A stretch of DNA of 64,000 nucleotides from Rhodoferax ferrireducens (GCF_003347515.1 NZ_QEII01000275.1:21835-85834), one strand, 5' to 3'. Counted from the first letter of the stretch, positions 18,227-29,022 are shown. A program made the numbers and translations. The notes: generated by a model not told the origin, from the letters alone.

Positions 18227-18919
18227 TCAGGTCTGAATAAACTGCATTTGAGTACCTGCCAGCTCAATCAGGTCCCCATTTTTCAAGGCAAGCGGGTCGG
18301 ACCCGATGGGCGCCCCATTGAGTGCCGGATTTCCCGCGCCTTCCACATGATGGACGAAAAACCCGCGCTGGCGGCGGGTAATGGCGGCAACGGCCACGCC
18401 GGGCTTGCCGATGGTGGTCACCACTTTGGTCAAGATCACTTCGCGACCGGCCGCAGCACCCGACATCACCTTGATCGCCCCATGAAGCGGCTCCAGCGCG
18501 CCATGATGCGAGTCCATTGCGCCAGGGTTGGCCGCAGAATCTGCATGGAACGCCGACAGTGGCGCAGGGGGTGCTGCCGCCACGACCGCGCCGGCTTTGA
18601 ACATCATGGTTTTCTCAAAACCGGCACCCGCCGCATCATTGACGAACTTGATCTTGTATTTGCCCACCTCGACGGTGTCGTTGTTTTGAAGCAACTGCTT
18701 CTTGGCGGCTTTTCCATTCACGTAGGTGCCATTGGTGCTGTTCAGGTCTTCCAGATAGACTTCGCCGCCTTGCATCTGCACTGCAGCGTGCTCGCCACTG
18801 ACGGCCAGATTGTCGATCACGATGTCGTTATAGGGCCGCCGCCCCAAGGTTGTGCGGTCCTTGGTTAACTGGACTTCCTTGATGACAACACCGTCGATCG
18901 ATACGATCATTTTCGGCAT
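18227..18919 (-). CDS. Tandem FHA-domain protein
   Basis: 230 residues. The first FHA domain (about 1-95) is canonical, with TLGRRPYNDIVID, SGEHA and LEDLNSTNGTYVNG, the residues that bind phosphothreonine. A Pro/Ala/His-rich linker follows, then a second, degenerate FHA-like domain (about 145-230: TTIGKPGVAVAAITRRQRGFFVHHVEG, NGAPIG) that keeps only part of the motif. Five bases separate its stop from the GAF-ATPase start. It probably reads out phosphorylation by the kinase encoded two genes upstream and passes it to the ATPase; that link is inferred from gene order. Confidence 0.88.
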   Translation of the reverse strand: MPKMIVSIDGVVIKEVQLTKDRTTLGRRPYNDIVIDNLAVSGEHAAVQMQGGEVYLEDLNSTNGTYVNGKAAKKQLLQNNDTVEVGKYKIKFVNDAAGAGFEKTMMFKAGAVVAAAPPAPLSAFHADSAANPGAMDSHHGALEPLHGAIKVMSGAAAGREVILTKVVTTIGKPGVAVAAITRRQRGFFVHHVEGAGNPALNGAPIGSDPLALKNGDLIELAGTQMQFIQT

Positions 18920-18967
18920 GACCGACTCCTGTTCCTGAAACTTGTAATTGGAAATCCCATGAGCTTG

Positions 18968-19753
18968 CTATTTGCCAAGTAATCTGGATATTAACCCGCG
19001 TTTCTCTTGCTTGTTGACCACTTGCGTCAACAAGACCGTGATGTTGTCGCGTCCACCATTTTCGTTGGCTGCGCAAACCAGCGCTCCCGCCATTTGATCC
19101 AGCGACGATCCATTTTGCAGAATTTGTGCAATCGCTGCGTCGTCCATCATGTCAGAAAGCCCATCAGAGCACATCAAATAGATATCCCCTGCCTCTACAG
19201 AATACTCATTGAGGTCCAGCGCCACTTCCGTTTCTACGCCCAAGGCCCGGGTTACCAGGTTTTTGTTGGGCGATGTCGCGGCCTGCTCCCGCGTCAGCAA
19301 GCCGGCGTCCATCTGCTCCTGCAAGAGTGAATGGTCCCGGGTGATCTGCAAGAGCTGATTTCCGCGCCACCGATAGCAGCGCGAATCACCCACATGCCCC
19401 AACAGCAAGGTGGCACCTTGAAAAACGGCCAGGACCAGGGTTGTTCCCATGCCCGAGTACTGGGGATTGGCGTGCGAGGCGTTAAAAATAGAGCGGTTGG
19501 CATTGTCAACACAGATCTCGATAGCGCGCCTGACCTGCCCGGCCTGGGCCTGCGGACCCGCCTCAGACAACCAGCGGGCCAATTCCGTCTTGATAAACGC
19601 GGTAGCCATGCCGCTGGCAATCTCGCCGGCGTTGTAGCCGCCCATGCCATCCGCCAGGACAGCCAGGTGCGTGGCTTCATCAAACACCACGGCGTCTTCG
19701 TTGTTCTCCCGGACCCGGCCTGGATCGGTTTGCGCGCAGAAGGTGTAATTCAT
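18968..19753 (-). CDS. PP2C-family Ser/Thr phosphatase
   Basis: 261 residues of the PPM/PP2C family with all metal-binding motifs: NEDAVV near the N-terminus, LADGMGGYNAGE near residue 35, GHVGDSRCYRW, CSDGLSDMM and GGRDNITVLL at the end. It removes phosphate from Ser/Thr in the cytoplasm. It is paired with the kinase gene 11 bases upstream and the FHA gene downstream, the usual kinase-phosphatase-reader set. Confidence 0.94.
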   Translation of the reverse strand: MNYTFCAQTDPGRVRENNEDAVVFDEATHLAVLADGMGGYNAGEIASGMATAFIKTELARWLSEAGPQAQAGQVRRAIEICVDNANRSIFNASHANPQYSGMGTTLVLAVFQGATLLLGHVGDSRCYRWRGNQLLQITRDHSLLQEQMDAGLLTREQAATSPNKNLVTRALGVETEVALDLNEYSVEAGDIYLMCSDGLSDMMDDAAIAQILQNGSSLDQMAGALVCAANENGGRDNITVLLTQVVNKQEKRGLISRLLGK

Positions 19754-19764
19754 GATAAGTCCGG

Positions 19765-22158
19765 CTATATTTCCAGGTCGATGGCGGTGCCACCCGATAA
19801 TACCGCCCGCAAGTCACTGGCGAACTGACCGCCGTCCTGATGGCGCGCTTCTGGACGCTTGCTGAGTGACCTGGTAACCAGGCTCGCCAGGTTTTGCGGC
19901 AATTCGGGACGGATGCTTCGGATGTCGGGCGCGTCGTCGCTGGCAATTTTTTGCATCAGTTCGGCCATCGAATCGCCCCGAAATGGCAGCACGCCCGTGA
20001 GCAGCTGGAACAGCGTGACTCCCAACGAATAAAGATCCGAACGGCCATCGACCTTTTTGCCGGCGAGCTGCTCCGGCGACATGAAGCTCGGCGTTCCCAA
20101 GACAAGGCCGGTTTTGGTCCTGCTCGAATCAGTGATGCGGGCGATGCCAAAGTCGGTAACCTTCACCGTGTCACTCTCAAGATCAAACATGATGTTGGCG
20201 GGCTTGATGTCGCGGTGCACCACATGCAGACCGTGGGCATAGCCGAGTGCCTCGGCGACACGGGCGACGATGCTCAACACAACGGGCACCGGAAGCAACT
20301 GCTCCGTCGTGCAAAAGCATGTCAGGTCCTTGCCTTTAAGGAATTCCATGGCGATATAGGCCAGACCGTGGTCTTCGCCAGCGTCAAAAATGGTGACGAT
20401 ATTTTGGTGTTGCAAACGCCCGGCCGTCTCCGCCTCACGAAAAAAGCGCTCGCGTGCATCGACCAGCGCCCGGCCCGCAAACTCTTCACTCAAGGCCATG
20501 GTTTTAATGGCCACGATGCGTCCAATTTTGGGATCTTTGCCGAGATACACGACCCCCATGGCACCCTTGCCCAATTCCCGCGCCACCTGATAGCGCCCCA
20601 ACAAGTCGGTTTTGACGGCTTCCGACAAGGGGACGACTGGGCTTAATTTGGACTTGAGGTCTTTGTAATCTTGGTTGTAGGCCGCCATGTGCTGGTACAC
20701 CGCCTCGGCCGTGTTGAACTGGCGCCTGCGCTCAAAATCGAGAGCCAGTGCGTACAAATCGCCCATCAGGGCATCACCCATTGGCGCACGGCGGAAGCGC
20801 TCAAACGCCATGTCGAGTTGACCCTGTCCCTGCAGGGCAAGCCCCATCATCCGGTCGGTTTCAGCCAATGTTTCCGCCGACTTGGCTGAATCGACCTTGT
20901 TCAGCAAGACGCGCTTGCTCATGAATGCCAGGTGGCCGATCAGCAAAAGTGCCGTCGGCAGAACCATGTTGAGCCACAGGGTGGCGCCTGTCAGCAGGCC
21001 GAACTCAGCCCCCAGTAAGGCGATCAGGAGCAAAAGGGTGAGCGTGGCGGCTGCGGACGACGGCAGACGCGGCAAAAGCACCATGAGGTAGACGCCGACC
21101 AGCAGCAAGGCAGCCAGCGTAACCCACAGAGCCCACACCGGTTGGACAAAGCCATGCCCGTTCAAAATACTGGATGTGATGTGCGCCATGGCCTCAGCCG
21201 ACGACAAAGCGGGCAGTCCGGGCACAGCGAACGGGGTGCCCACGCCGGCCGCCGTGACACCGATGACAACAATCTTGTCAGCGTATCTGGAGGCAGGAAT
21301 CTTCCCTGTCAGCACATCGTCAAACGAATCCACGGCAAAGGCCGGTTTGCCCTGACGCCCTTTGTAGAACTGCGGCAACATGCGCCCCGCACTGTCCGTC
21401 TTGACGCGCAGCGTCCCGATTTGCACGGACGCCCCCGGATTCAGCTTGATGTCGGCCGCGGTCAGATGGAGGCCCGTGGCGACCGCCAGCAGTGCCATTG
21501 AGGGCGGGGTTTTGTTTGCGTCAATCAGCAGCAGGGGCACTTGCCGAACGACCCCATCCACATCCGGCACCAAATTCAGCGGGCCGACCCCGGCAGCGGC
21601 CGTTGGCAGGGCTTCGCCTGTTTGCTGCCCTGCAACGGAATTGGAAGGGGGGATGACGACATTGGCGGCGCTGCGGAAGCTGCGGACCAGGCGGGCATCC
21701 GTGTCCAGCGCCACCTCGGCCTCGGCAACCAGCTGGGTCAATTGCGCGTGGGCAACCGATGGGGCACTGCCCGCTTCAGCGGCAACGGCCAACACGGTCT
21801 TGATGTCGCGAATAAAGCGCAGCCCGCGGTCAGACTCGGGTTCAAAAACGAAATCCGTGTAAACAATGCTTTTTGCCTTGACCGCCGCCAACCGCTCAAT
21901 CATCCTGGCCTGGATATCGGGCGGCCAAGGCCAGCGGCCGATGCTGGCAATGCTCTGGGCATCAATGGCGATGACAGCTAGCTGACTGGAAGGCTGACGC
22001 GAGGTGCTGGTGCTGGCGAAGTCGTAGAAGCGGCGTTCAAGCGCGCCGATCAGGTCGGTCGTCGCGTGGAGCGCGATGACGGCGATCAGCGTCGACAGCC
22101 CAAGGAACAAGTCGGATTTCCAGAAAGCGTCCGCCCTACGGGGTGTGAATTGCGCCAC
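19765..22158 (-). CDS. CHASE2-domain Ser/Thr protein kinase
   Basis: 797-residue membrane receptor kinase. One N-terminal transmembrane segment (about 17-35) leads into a periplasmic CHASE2 domain (about 40-320; VAIDAQSIASIGRWPWP, YTDFVFEPESDRG, KIVVIGVTAAGVG). About three transmembrane segments follow (335-415), then a short linker (435-515) with a possible TPR-like repeat. A complete Hanks kinase follows (about 522-785): GKGAMGVVYLG glycine loop, VAIKTM Lys, HRDIKPANIMF catalytic loop near 648, DFGIAR and SPEQLAG. It likely senses a periplasmic signal and phosphorylates partners read by the FHA protein. Confidence 0.93.
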   Translation of the reverse strand: MAQFTPRRADAFWKSDLFLGLSTLIAVIALHATTDLIGALERRFYDFASTSTSRQPSSQLAVIAIDAQSIASIGRWPWPPDIQARMIERLAAVKAKSIVYTDFVFEPESDRGLRFIRDIKTVLAVAAEAGSAPSVAHAQLTQLVAEAEVALDTDARLVRSFRSAANVVIPPSNSVAGQQTGEALPTAAAGVGPLNLVPDVDGVVRQVPLLLIDANKTPPSMALLAVATGLHLTAADIKLNPGASVQIGTLRVKTDSAGRMLPQFYKGRQGKPAFAVDSFDDVLTGKIPASRYADKIVVIGVTAAGVGTPFAVPGLPALSSAEAMAHITSSILNGHGFVQPVWALWVTLAALLLVGVYLMVLLPRLPSSAAATLTLLLLIALLGAEFGLLTGATLWLNMVLPTALLLIGHLAFMSKRVLLNKVDSAKSAETLAETDRMMGLALQGQGQLDMAFERFRRAPMGDALMGDLYALALDFERRRQFNTAEAVYQHMAAYNQDYKDLKSKLSPVVPLSEAVKTDLLGRYQVARELGKGAMGVVYLGKDPKIGRIVAIKTMALSEEFAGRALVDARERFFREAETAGRLQHQNIVTIFDAGEDHGLAYIAMEFLKGKDLTCFCTTEQLLPVPVVLSIVARVAEALGYAHGLHVVHRDIKPANIMFDLESDTVKVTDFGIARITDSSRTKTGLVLGTPSFMSPEQLAGKKVDGRSDLYSLGVTLFQLLTGVLPFRGDSMAELMQKIASDDAPDIRSIRPELPQNLASLVTRSLSKRPEARHQDGGQFASDLRAVLSGGTAIDLEI

Positions 22159-22228
22159 TGGCCGACCCTAACCCGTTACAGCCATCAACTTTACGGGGCA
22201 GTGTCCGGCAGGACGTTTGTACGCCTGC

Positions 22229-22924
22229 TCAGGCCGGCGTTTCCGCGCGTTTTTTCAGTACCGTACCCACGAGAAACACCACCAGTGCGCCGGCGATGCC
22301 CAAACCGTAATTCCATGCTTTTGTTTGCGGCAGCAAATCCACCACCGCCGGGTCGGTGTGTCCCATGGTGCCGGCAATCCAGCCCAACAACATGCCGCCG
22401 ATCATGATGATGATCGGGAACCGATCCATCAGCTTGAGCACCAACTGGCTACCCCAAATGATGATGGGAATGCTGACCAGAAGGCCAAAAATCACCAGCG
22501 GCAACTGGTGTTCTCCGCCGGCGCTGGTAGCCACCCCGGCGATCGCGATCACGTTGTCGATACTCATGACCAAGTCGGCAATGATCACGGTTTTGACCGC
22601 CGCCCACAGCTTGTCGCTGCCCTGAATGTTGGAATGGCCCTCCTCCTCCGGGACCAGCAGCTTGACACCGATCCACAACAACAAGGCGGCACCCACCAGC
22701 TTCAGATACGGCACGGCCAGCAAGGTCAAGGCGAAGGCAATCAGGATGACGCGCAACACAATGGCACCGGCCGTTCCCCACAAAATGCCTTTGAGGCGAA
22801 GATGTTTCGGCAACTGGCGGCACGCCAGCGCAATGACCACGGCGTTATCACCACCCAGCAGAATATCGATCATGATGATCTGACCGACTGCGAGCCAAAA
22901 ATGAGCGGTGAGGAATTCTGCCAT
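22229..22924 (-). CDS. TerC-family integral membrane protein
   Basis: 231 residues with about seven transmembrane helices. The family signatures MIDILLGGDNAVVIALA (residues 18-34) and IIADLVMSIDNVIAIAGVA are present; their acidic residues are thought to bind metal ions. Members of this YjbE/TerC branch export Mn2+ in some bacteria; tellurite resistance is not implied. No yybP-ykoY-like riboswitch is visible in the short 5' region, which holds the sucD terminator instead. Confidence 0.88.
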   Translation of the reverse strand: MAEFLTAHFWLAVGQIIMIDILLGGDNAVVIALACRQLPKHLRLKGILWGTAGAIVLRVILIAFALTLLAVPYLKLVGAALLLWIGVKLLVPEEEGHSNIQGSDKLWAAVKTVIIADLVMSIDNVIAIAGVATSAGGEHQLPLVIFGLLVSIPIIIWGSQLVLKLMDRFPIIIMIGGMLLGWIAGTMGHTDPAVVDLLPQTKAWNYGLGIAGALVVFLVGTVLKKRAETPA

Positions 22925-22964
22925 GAGGGTCTTTCTCTATCAATGCAATGCGCATTCAAACAAT

Positions 22965-22997
22965 AAAGCCGGATTGTCCCTCAGGAAATCCGGCTTT
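22965..22997 (-). terminator. Terminator hairpin after sucD
   Basis: AAAGCCGGATT and AATCCGGCTTT form a perfect 11-bp stem around an 11-base loop. On the minus strand it is followed by ATTGTTTG. It lies about 50 bases beyond the sucD stop and just before terC, so it should end the sucCD transcript. Confidence 0.75.
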
Positions 22998-23048
22998 CTA
23001 TTGTGGATAACCGCAATCAGCGGCCCAGGCCGGGCCGCCGGTCGCGCA

Positions 23049-23942
23049 TTACAGCATGGCTTTGAGCAGCTTCGCCATCTCGCTTGGGTTGCGCGTGATC
23101 GTGAAACCGCACTCTTCCATCACCGCCAGCTTGGCATCGGCCGTGTCGGCACCGCCCGAGATCAGGGCGCCTGCGTGGCCCATGCGTTTGCCTGCAGGGG
23201 CGGTCACACCGGCGATGAAGCCAACGATCGGCTTCTTCATGTTGAGCTTGCACCAGCGCGCCGCTTCGGCTTCGTCCGGGCCACCAATTTCGCCAATCAT
23301 GATGACGGCGTCGGTGTCCGGGTCGTCATTGAAGGCTTGCATGATGTCGATGTGCTTGAGGCCGTTGATGGGGTCGCCACCAATGCCGACGGCGCTGGAC
23401 TGACCCAGACCGATTTCGGTCAACTGTGCCACCGCTTCATAGGTCAGCGTGCCGGAACGGCTGACCACACCGATGCGTCCCTTGCGGTGGATATGCGCGG
23501 GCATGATGCCGATCTTGATTTCGTCAGGGGTGATCAAACCCGGGCAGTTGGGGCCCAGCAACAGGGTCTTCTTGCCGCCAGCGGCTTCTTTGGCGCGCAT
23601 TTTGTTGCGCACTTCGAGCATGTCACGCACCGGGATGCCTTCGGTAATACAGATGGCCAGGTCCAGATCGGCCTCGACGGCTTCCCAAATGGCGGCGGCT
23701 GCACCAGCCGGCGGCACGTAGATCACCGACACGGTAGCGCCGGTATCTTTGGCGGCTTCCTTGACGGAGGCAAAGATTGGAATGCCAAAAATGGATTCAC
23801 CCGCCTTCTTGGGGTTCACACCCGCGACGAAACAGTTTTTGCCGTTGGCGTATTCCTGGCACTTTTCAGTGTGGAACTGACCGGTCTTGCCGGTGATGCC
23901 TTGGGTGATGACCTTGGTGTCTTTATTGATGAGGATCGACAT
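23049..23942 (-). CDS. sucD: Succinyl-CoA synthetase alpha subunit
   Basis: 297 residues, the usual length. The start [24 protein letters not shown] is the CoA-binding Rossmann segment. [28 protein letters not shown] and RSGTLTYEA follow, and the phosphorylated His lies in [14 protein letters not shown]. With SucC it interconverts succinyl-CoA and succinate with ATP or GTP formation in the TCA cycle. It lies 11 bases downstream of sucC in one operon. Confidence 0.97.
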   Translation of the reverse strand: MSILINKDTKVITQGITGKTGQFHTEKCQEYANGKNCFVAGVNPKKAGESIFGIPIFASVKEAAKDTGATVSVIYVPPAGAAAAIWEAVEADLDLAICITEGIPVRDMLEVRNKMRAKEAAGGKKTLLLGPNCPGLITPDEIKIGIMPAHIHRKGRIGVVSRSGTLTYEAVAQLTEIGLGQSSAVGIGGDPINGLKHIDIMQAFNDDPDTDAVIMIGEIGGPDEAEAARWCKLNMKKPIVGFIAGVTAPAGKRMGHAGALISGGADTADAKLAVMEECGFTITRNPSEMAKLLKAML

Positions 23943-23953
23943 GATTCTTTTCC

Positions 23954-25123
<1,170 letters not shown>

Positions 25124-25249
25124 GAGGACTCTCTCAGGAGGGGGTGATTTTCATCCGGCCGCAAAGCATCTCAACTCTGCGGGCGGCACTGGGCTATGCA
25201 GCCTTGGACTGTATCATGCTGCAACGCACCAATATGAGGACTGCGCGCG

Positions 25250-25275
25250 GCTTGCATAATTCATAATTATCAAGC
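25250..25275. promoter_or_regulatory. Imperfect palindrome between sucC and argC
   Basis: A 26-base A/T-rich element with GCTTG and CAAGC ends and repeated ATAATT inside lies in the divergent sucC-argC region, 38 bases before the argC start. It could be an operator or part of a promoter. Nothing in the sequence identifies a binding protein. Confidence 0.3.
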
Positions 25276-25312
25276 ATTCATCTGAATTGAAACTGACGAG
25301 AAAGGCTCCGAC

Positions 25313-26248
25313 ATGCACAAGATATTCATTGACGGCGAAGCCGGCACCACCGGTCTTCAAATTCGGGAGCGGCTGCAGTCGACGCCCGGCATCGAGTTGG
25401 TCAGCATCGCCCCCGAACTGCGCAAGGATGCGGCGGCCAAACGCGCCTTGATGTCCCAAGTGGATCTGGTCGTGCTCTGCCTCCATGATGACGCCGCTAT
25501 TGAATCAGTAGCTATGATTGACGATATGGCGAGGGCTACAGGCCAAATTGGTCCCAAAATCATTGATGCCTCCACGGCTCACCGCACGGCACCGGGCTGG
25601 GTATTCGGCTTTCCCGAATTGCTGAAGGGCCATGGCGAAGCGGTCGCACAGTCGCGCCGTGTCGCCAATCCGGGCTGCTATGCCACCGGCGCCATTGCGT
25701 TGATTCGACCCCTCATTGATGCGGGCCTGATTCCGAAGGATTTCCCGCTGACCTTGCCTTCGGTCAGTGGTTATTCGGGTGGCGGGCGGCCCATGATCGA
25801 GGCCTATGAAAAAGGCGAGGCGCCGGCTTTTGAGCTGTATGGCCTGGGCTTGAAGCACAAGCATCTGCCCGAAATCATGAAATACACCGGCCTGACGCGC
25901 CGCCCGGTGTTCATCCCCTCGGTCGGCAATTTCAAGCAGGGCATGCTGGTGCAATTGCCCTTGCATCTGGACCTGCTGCCGGGGCAGCCCACGGCACAAG
26001 ACCTGCATGAGGCGCTGGCCAGGCACTATGCGGGCAGCGAATGGGTCAGCGTGGAGCCCGCCACTCCGGATCTCAAGCTGGATGCCGTGGCACTGGCCGA
26101 CACCAACAAGATGGAACTGAGGGTGTTCGCCAATCCGGGCGCAGACGATGGTTTCCAGCATGCGGTGCTGGTGGCCCGGCTCGACAACCTGGGCAAAGGC
26201 GCCAGTGGTGCGGCAGTACAAAATCTCAAGCTGATGCTGGGCATCTAG
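25313..26248 (+). CDS. argC: N-acetyl-gamma-glutamyl-phosphate reductase (type 2)
   Basis: 311-residue NADPH-dependent enzyme of arginine synthesis. It begins [19 protein letters not shown]. The active-site Cys lies in [12 protein letters not shown], and the catalytic His region is [10 protein letters not shown]. The short length and start match the type 2 ArgC branch. Residues about 61-79 (coded by 25495-25549) are longer than expected between LCLHDDAA and the conserved IIDASTAHR; the DNA there matches a dispersed short repeat seen elsewhere in the window, so the gene appears to carry an in-frame repeat copy. A GAAAGG ribosome site precedes the ATG. Confidence 0.95.
   Translation: MHKIFIDGEAGTTGLQIRERLQSTPGIELVSIAPELRKDAAAKRALMSQVDLVVLCLHDDAAIESVAMIDDMARATGQIGPKIIDASTAHRTAPGWVFGFPELLKGHGEAVAQSRRVANPGCYATGAIALIRPLIDAGLIPKDFPLTLPSVSGYSGGGRPMIEAYEKGEAPAFELYGLGLKHKHLPEIMKYTGLTRRPVFIPSVGNFKQGMLVQLPLHLDLLPGQPTAQDLHEALARHYAGSEWVSVEPATPDLKLDAVALADTNKMELRVFANPGADDGFQHAVLVARLDNLGKGASGAAVQNLKLMLGI
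25495..25549 (+). repeat. Dispersed short repeat, copy A (inside argC)
   Basis: The copy has GCTATTGAATCAGTAGC followed by a spacer and GAGGGCTACAGGCC. The pattern is a GCTAN(8-9)TAGC hairpin, then about 20 bases, then AGGGCT. It is shared with copies at 27890, 36690 and 37732. Here it is translated in frame as an extra segment of ArgC. Confidence 0.6.
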
Positions 26249-26268
26249 GACACATCAAAACCCGGCGT

Positions 26269-26289
26269 GCAACGCGCGCAGTGCGTTGC
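26269..26289. terminator. Weak hairpin between convergent argC and Bug gene
   Basis: GCAACGC and GCGTTGC pair around a 7-base loop in the 55-base gap between two convergent genes. No T-run follows, so termination here would be weak or Rho-assisted. Confidence 0.3.
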
Positions 26290-26303
26290 GCAGCCCCAAG
26301 GCG

Positions 26304-27323
26304 TTATACCGATGCCCGCAGCTTGAGCAGATACAGCATGAGGCGCGTCGTGGCAACCTCGATGTCCAGGAAACTGGCAAAGTCTTTGCCCGGCAACCAC
26401 GCAGACGACCAGCGGTTCTCCTTGAGCGTTTTCTGCCAGGCCTCATGCGCGGTCGCACGCGCCAGCGCGTCCAGCATCTCGGTACGCCGTGCTGTCAGGA
26501 CATCCTTGCCCGTCATGACAGAGCGCCAGTTGGCCATTTCCACATCCAGGCCGAATTCGCGGACCGCCGGTATGCCAAACATGGCCCGTTTGGATGACAC
26601 GCCAATGGCGCGCAACTTGCCGCTGGCGAGTTCGGCGCTGAATTCGCTGAAGCCTGAAATGCCGGCTTGCGCCTTGCCGCTGAGCACGGCGCCCACCACC
26701 TCGACGCCGCCCGCGAAGGGCAAATAGTTCAGCGCTTCCGGCCTGCCGCGTGCAACCCGCACCAGACCACCTGCAAAAATATGATCGATACCGCCGGCAG
26801 AGCCGCCTGCAATCGGCGTCGCACTGGTTTCACGGCGCAAGCGCTCACCCAGATCACGCATGGTGCGAATCGGCGAGTCAGCCGCCACCACGACCAGCAT
26901 GTAGTCGTTAACCAAACGCGCAAGTGGCTGGATATCGCGCAAGTCAACGGGCGGATGCTGCTCCCGCGCCAACGCGCCGAGCATCACCACGCCGCTGATG
27001 AGCATAGTGTCGGGGTCGCTGCTGTATTCCTTGACGTAGCGCGCCAGGCCCAGCGTACCGCCTTTCCCGCCTTCATTTTGGTACTCTACTTCGCCCACCG
27101 CGCCGCACGCTACCAGGGCCGCCCCCAAGGAGCGTCCGGTCTGGTCCCATCCGCCACCGGGATTGGCCGGAATGAAAATGCGCAAACGCCGCGCCAGCAA
27201 ATGAGACTGCGCAGGTTTCGCCGCGTTGCCCTGTCCCCGGGCTGGCAGCGCCATGCCTAAACCAGCCGACGCCATCAGCGCCATTCCTTGTCGTCGAGAC
27301 AGTCCAACACTTTTTTTGAGCAT
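26304..27323 (-). CDS. Bug-family (TctC-like) periplasmic solute-binding protein
   Basis: 339 residues. The leader MLKKSVGLSRRQGMALMASAGLGMALPARG contains paired Arg and looks like a Tat or Sec signal. The mature part has the Bug signature FIPANPGGGWDQTGRSLG near the N-terminus, the ligand-loop region GGSAGGIDHIFAGGLV and YLPFAGGVEVVGAVLSG. These proteins bind small carboxylates for tripartite tricarboxylate transporters; orphan copies such as this one are very abundant in Burkholderiales. No tctA/tctB genes are adjacent. Ligand unknown. Confidence 0.9.
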   Translation of the reverse strand: MLKKSVGLSRRQGMALMASAGLGMALPARGQGNAAKPAQSHLLARRLRIFIPANPGGGWDQTGRSLGAALVACGAVGEVEYQNEGGKGGTLGLARYVKEYSSDPDTMLISGVVMLGALAREQHPPVDLRDIQPLARLVNDYMLVVVAADSPIRTMRDLGERLRRETSATPIAGGSAGGIDHIFAGGLVRVARGRPEALNYLPFAGGVEVVGAVLSGKAQAGISGFSEFSAELASGKLRAIGVSSKRAMFGIPAVREFGLDVEMANWRSVMTGKDVLTARRTEMLDALARATAHEAWQKTLKENRWSSAWLPGKDFASFLDIEVATTRLMLYLLKLRASV

Positions 27324-27390
27324 GATTTCCTTTATTCGTGCAAACGATAAAAATCTGGCCCTAGTCTATCCAGACTGCACACGTCGAAAT

Positions 27391-27840
27391 CTAGTCCTCG
27401 AATTTGCCCGCCACCACAGCGCGAATCGCTTCGGAAGCAAAACCGCGCGCGGCCAAAAACCGCATCTGCTGGGCGGTTTCCTTCGGATTTTGCGGCGCCT
27501 GGCTGAACTTCTTGCGCCAGACCGCCAGCGCCCGCTCCAACTCGCTGGCCTGCAAGCCCGCCAGGGCTGCGCTGACAGCCTCGGGAGCCAGTCCTTTGCT
27601 TTGCAACTCCTGCTTGATGCGGGCGGTGCCCAGCTTGGCGGCACGGCGATGCACGACCGACTCAATCACCCGCTGCTCGTTGATGAAGCCCTTGGCTTGC
27701 AGTTCGTCCAGTGCCTGGGCCAGCGACCCGGGCTCCTCTTCAAAGGGTTTGAGTTTGCGCTCCAGTTCGGCTCGGGAGTGCTCGCGGCCGCTGAGCAGGC
27801 GCAGGGCGCGACCTTTGAGAGAGGGCTGGGCAAACGACAT
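27391..27840 (-). CDS. recX: Regulatory protein RecX
   Basis: 149 residues made of the three-helix RecX repeats: LKGRALRLLSGREHSRAELERKL, ALDELQAKGFINEQRVIESVVHRRAAKLGTARIKQELQSKGL, then QMRFLAARGFASEAIRAVV. RecX modulates RecA filaments. It lies 90 bases downstream of recA on the same strand, the usual order; a dispersed repeat copy sits in the gap. Confidence 0.93.
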   Translation of the reverse strand: MSFAQPSLKGRALRLLSGREHSRAELERKLKPFEEEPGSLAQALDELQAKGFINEQRVIESVVHRRAAKLGTARIKQELQSKGLAPEAVSAALAGLQASELERALAVWRKKFSQAPQNPKETAQQMRFLAARGFASEAIRAVVAGKFED

Positions 27841-27889
27841 GGGGAGTTCGGTTCAACCGTGATGGCATTCACCGCAGACTATGCGCAAT

Positions 27890-27935
27890 AACTATACTTT
27901 TAATAGCTGCTTGCGCATAGTCCACGAGGGCTAGG
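27890..27935 (+). repeat. Dispersed short repeat, copy B (recA-recX gap)
   Basis: CTATACTTTTAATAGCTGC, then TTGCGC, a short spacer and GAGGGCTAG. It matches the hairpin + GCGC + AGGGCT pattern of the other copies. It fills most of the recA-recX gap and runs into the recA stop codon. Confidence 0.6.
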
Positions 27936-29022
27936 CGGCTTTTTTGCTTGAAGCCTTGGTTTTCACTTCGGGCTCTTCGGCGCCCGGCAGCAAAGGAATG
28001 CCCAGCGACGCACGCACCTTGTTTTCGATCTCGGTCGACAAGGCCGGGTTTTCGCGCAAAAACTCACGGGCGTTGTCGCGGCCCTGGCCGATTTTTTCGC
28101 CGTTGTAGGCGTACCAGGCGCCCGACTTGTCCAGGATATTGGCGGTCACACCCATGTCGATGATCTCGCCGTGGCGGCTGATGCCCTCGCCGAACAGGAT
28201 GTCGAATTCGGCGGTCTTGAAAGGCGACGCCACCTTGTTCTTGACGACCTTGACCCGGGTTTCGTTGCCGATCGCCTCGTCACCTTTTTTGATGGTGCCG
28301 GTGCGACGAATGTCCAGGCGCACCGAGGCGTAAAACTTCAGCGCATTGCCGCCGGTGGTGGTCTCGGGCGAGCCGAACATGACGCCGATCTTCATGCGGA
28401 TCTGGTTGATGAAGATCACCATGCAATTGGTCTTCTTGATGTGGGCCGTGAGTTTGCGCAGGGCCTGGCTCATCAGGCGGGCCTGCAGGCCGGGCAGCGA
28501 GTCGCCCATTTCGCCTTCGAGCTCGGCTTTCGGCGTCAGGGCGGCGACCGAGTCGACCACGATCAGATCGACCGCGCCGGAGCGCACCAGGCTGTCCACA
28601 ATTTCCAGCGCCTGCTCGCCGGTGTCGGGCTGGCTGATCAGCAAGTCCTGCAGGTTGACGCCCAGCTTTTGCGCGTACTGGATGTCCAGCGCGTGCTCGG
28701 CGTCGACAAACGCGCATTGGCCGCCGATTTTTTGCATCTCGGCAATCACCTGCAAGGTCAGCGTGGTTTTGCCACTGGATTCCGGTCCGTAAATTTCAAC
28801 CACCCGGCCGCGCGGCAGGCCGCCGACGCCCAAAGCGATGTCCAGCCCGAGCGAGCCTGTCGAAACCACCTGGATGTCCTCGATCACCTCGCCCTCGCCC
28901 AGACGCATGATGGTGCCTTTGCCAAACTGTTTTTCAATCTGGGCCAGCGCCACTTGCAGGGCCTTGGCTTTTTCGGCATTCACGGGGGTGGGGGCTTTGA
29001 TCGGTGTCACAGGTGCGTCCAT
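27931..29022 (-). CDS. recA: Recombinase A
   Basis: 363 residues. Walker [15 protein letters not shown], the [17 protein letters not shown]alker B region, the DNA-binding loop ([14 protein letters not shown]) and the C-terminal acidic tail are all present. It carries out homologous strand exchange and triggers LexA self-cleavage. The start [11 protein letters not shown] at 29022 is preceded by AAGGAG; an upstream in-frame start at 29073 lacks one. A promoter and a LexA-like box lie about 70-120 bases upstream. Confidence 0.98.
   Translation of the reverse strand: MDAPVTPIKAPTPVNAEKAKALQVALAQIEKQFGKGTIMRLGEGEVIEDIQVVSTGSLGLDIALGVGGLPRGRVVEIYGPESSGKTTLTLQVIAEMQKIGGQCAFVDAEHALDIQYAQKLGVNLQDLLISQPDTGEQALEIVDSLVRSGAVDLIVVDSVAALTPKAELEGEMGDSLPGLQARLMSQALRKLTAHIKKTNCMVIFINQIRMKIGVMFGSPETTTGGNALKFYASVRLDIRRTGTIKKGDEAIGNETRVKVVKNKVASPFKTAEFDILFGEGISRHGEIIDMGVTANILDKSGAWYAYNGEKIGQGRDNAREFLRENPALSTEIENKVRASLGIPLLPGAEEPEVKTKASSKKAA

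Noticed and set aside
22925..23048. Possible yybP-ykoY (manganese) riboswitch before terC
   Set aside because: The gap is only about 125 bases and holds a simple terminator hairpin; none of the conserved riboswitch core is visible.
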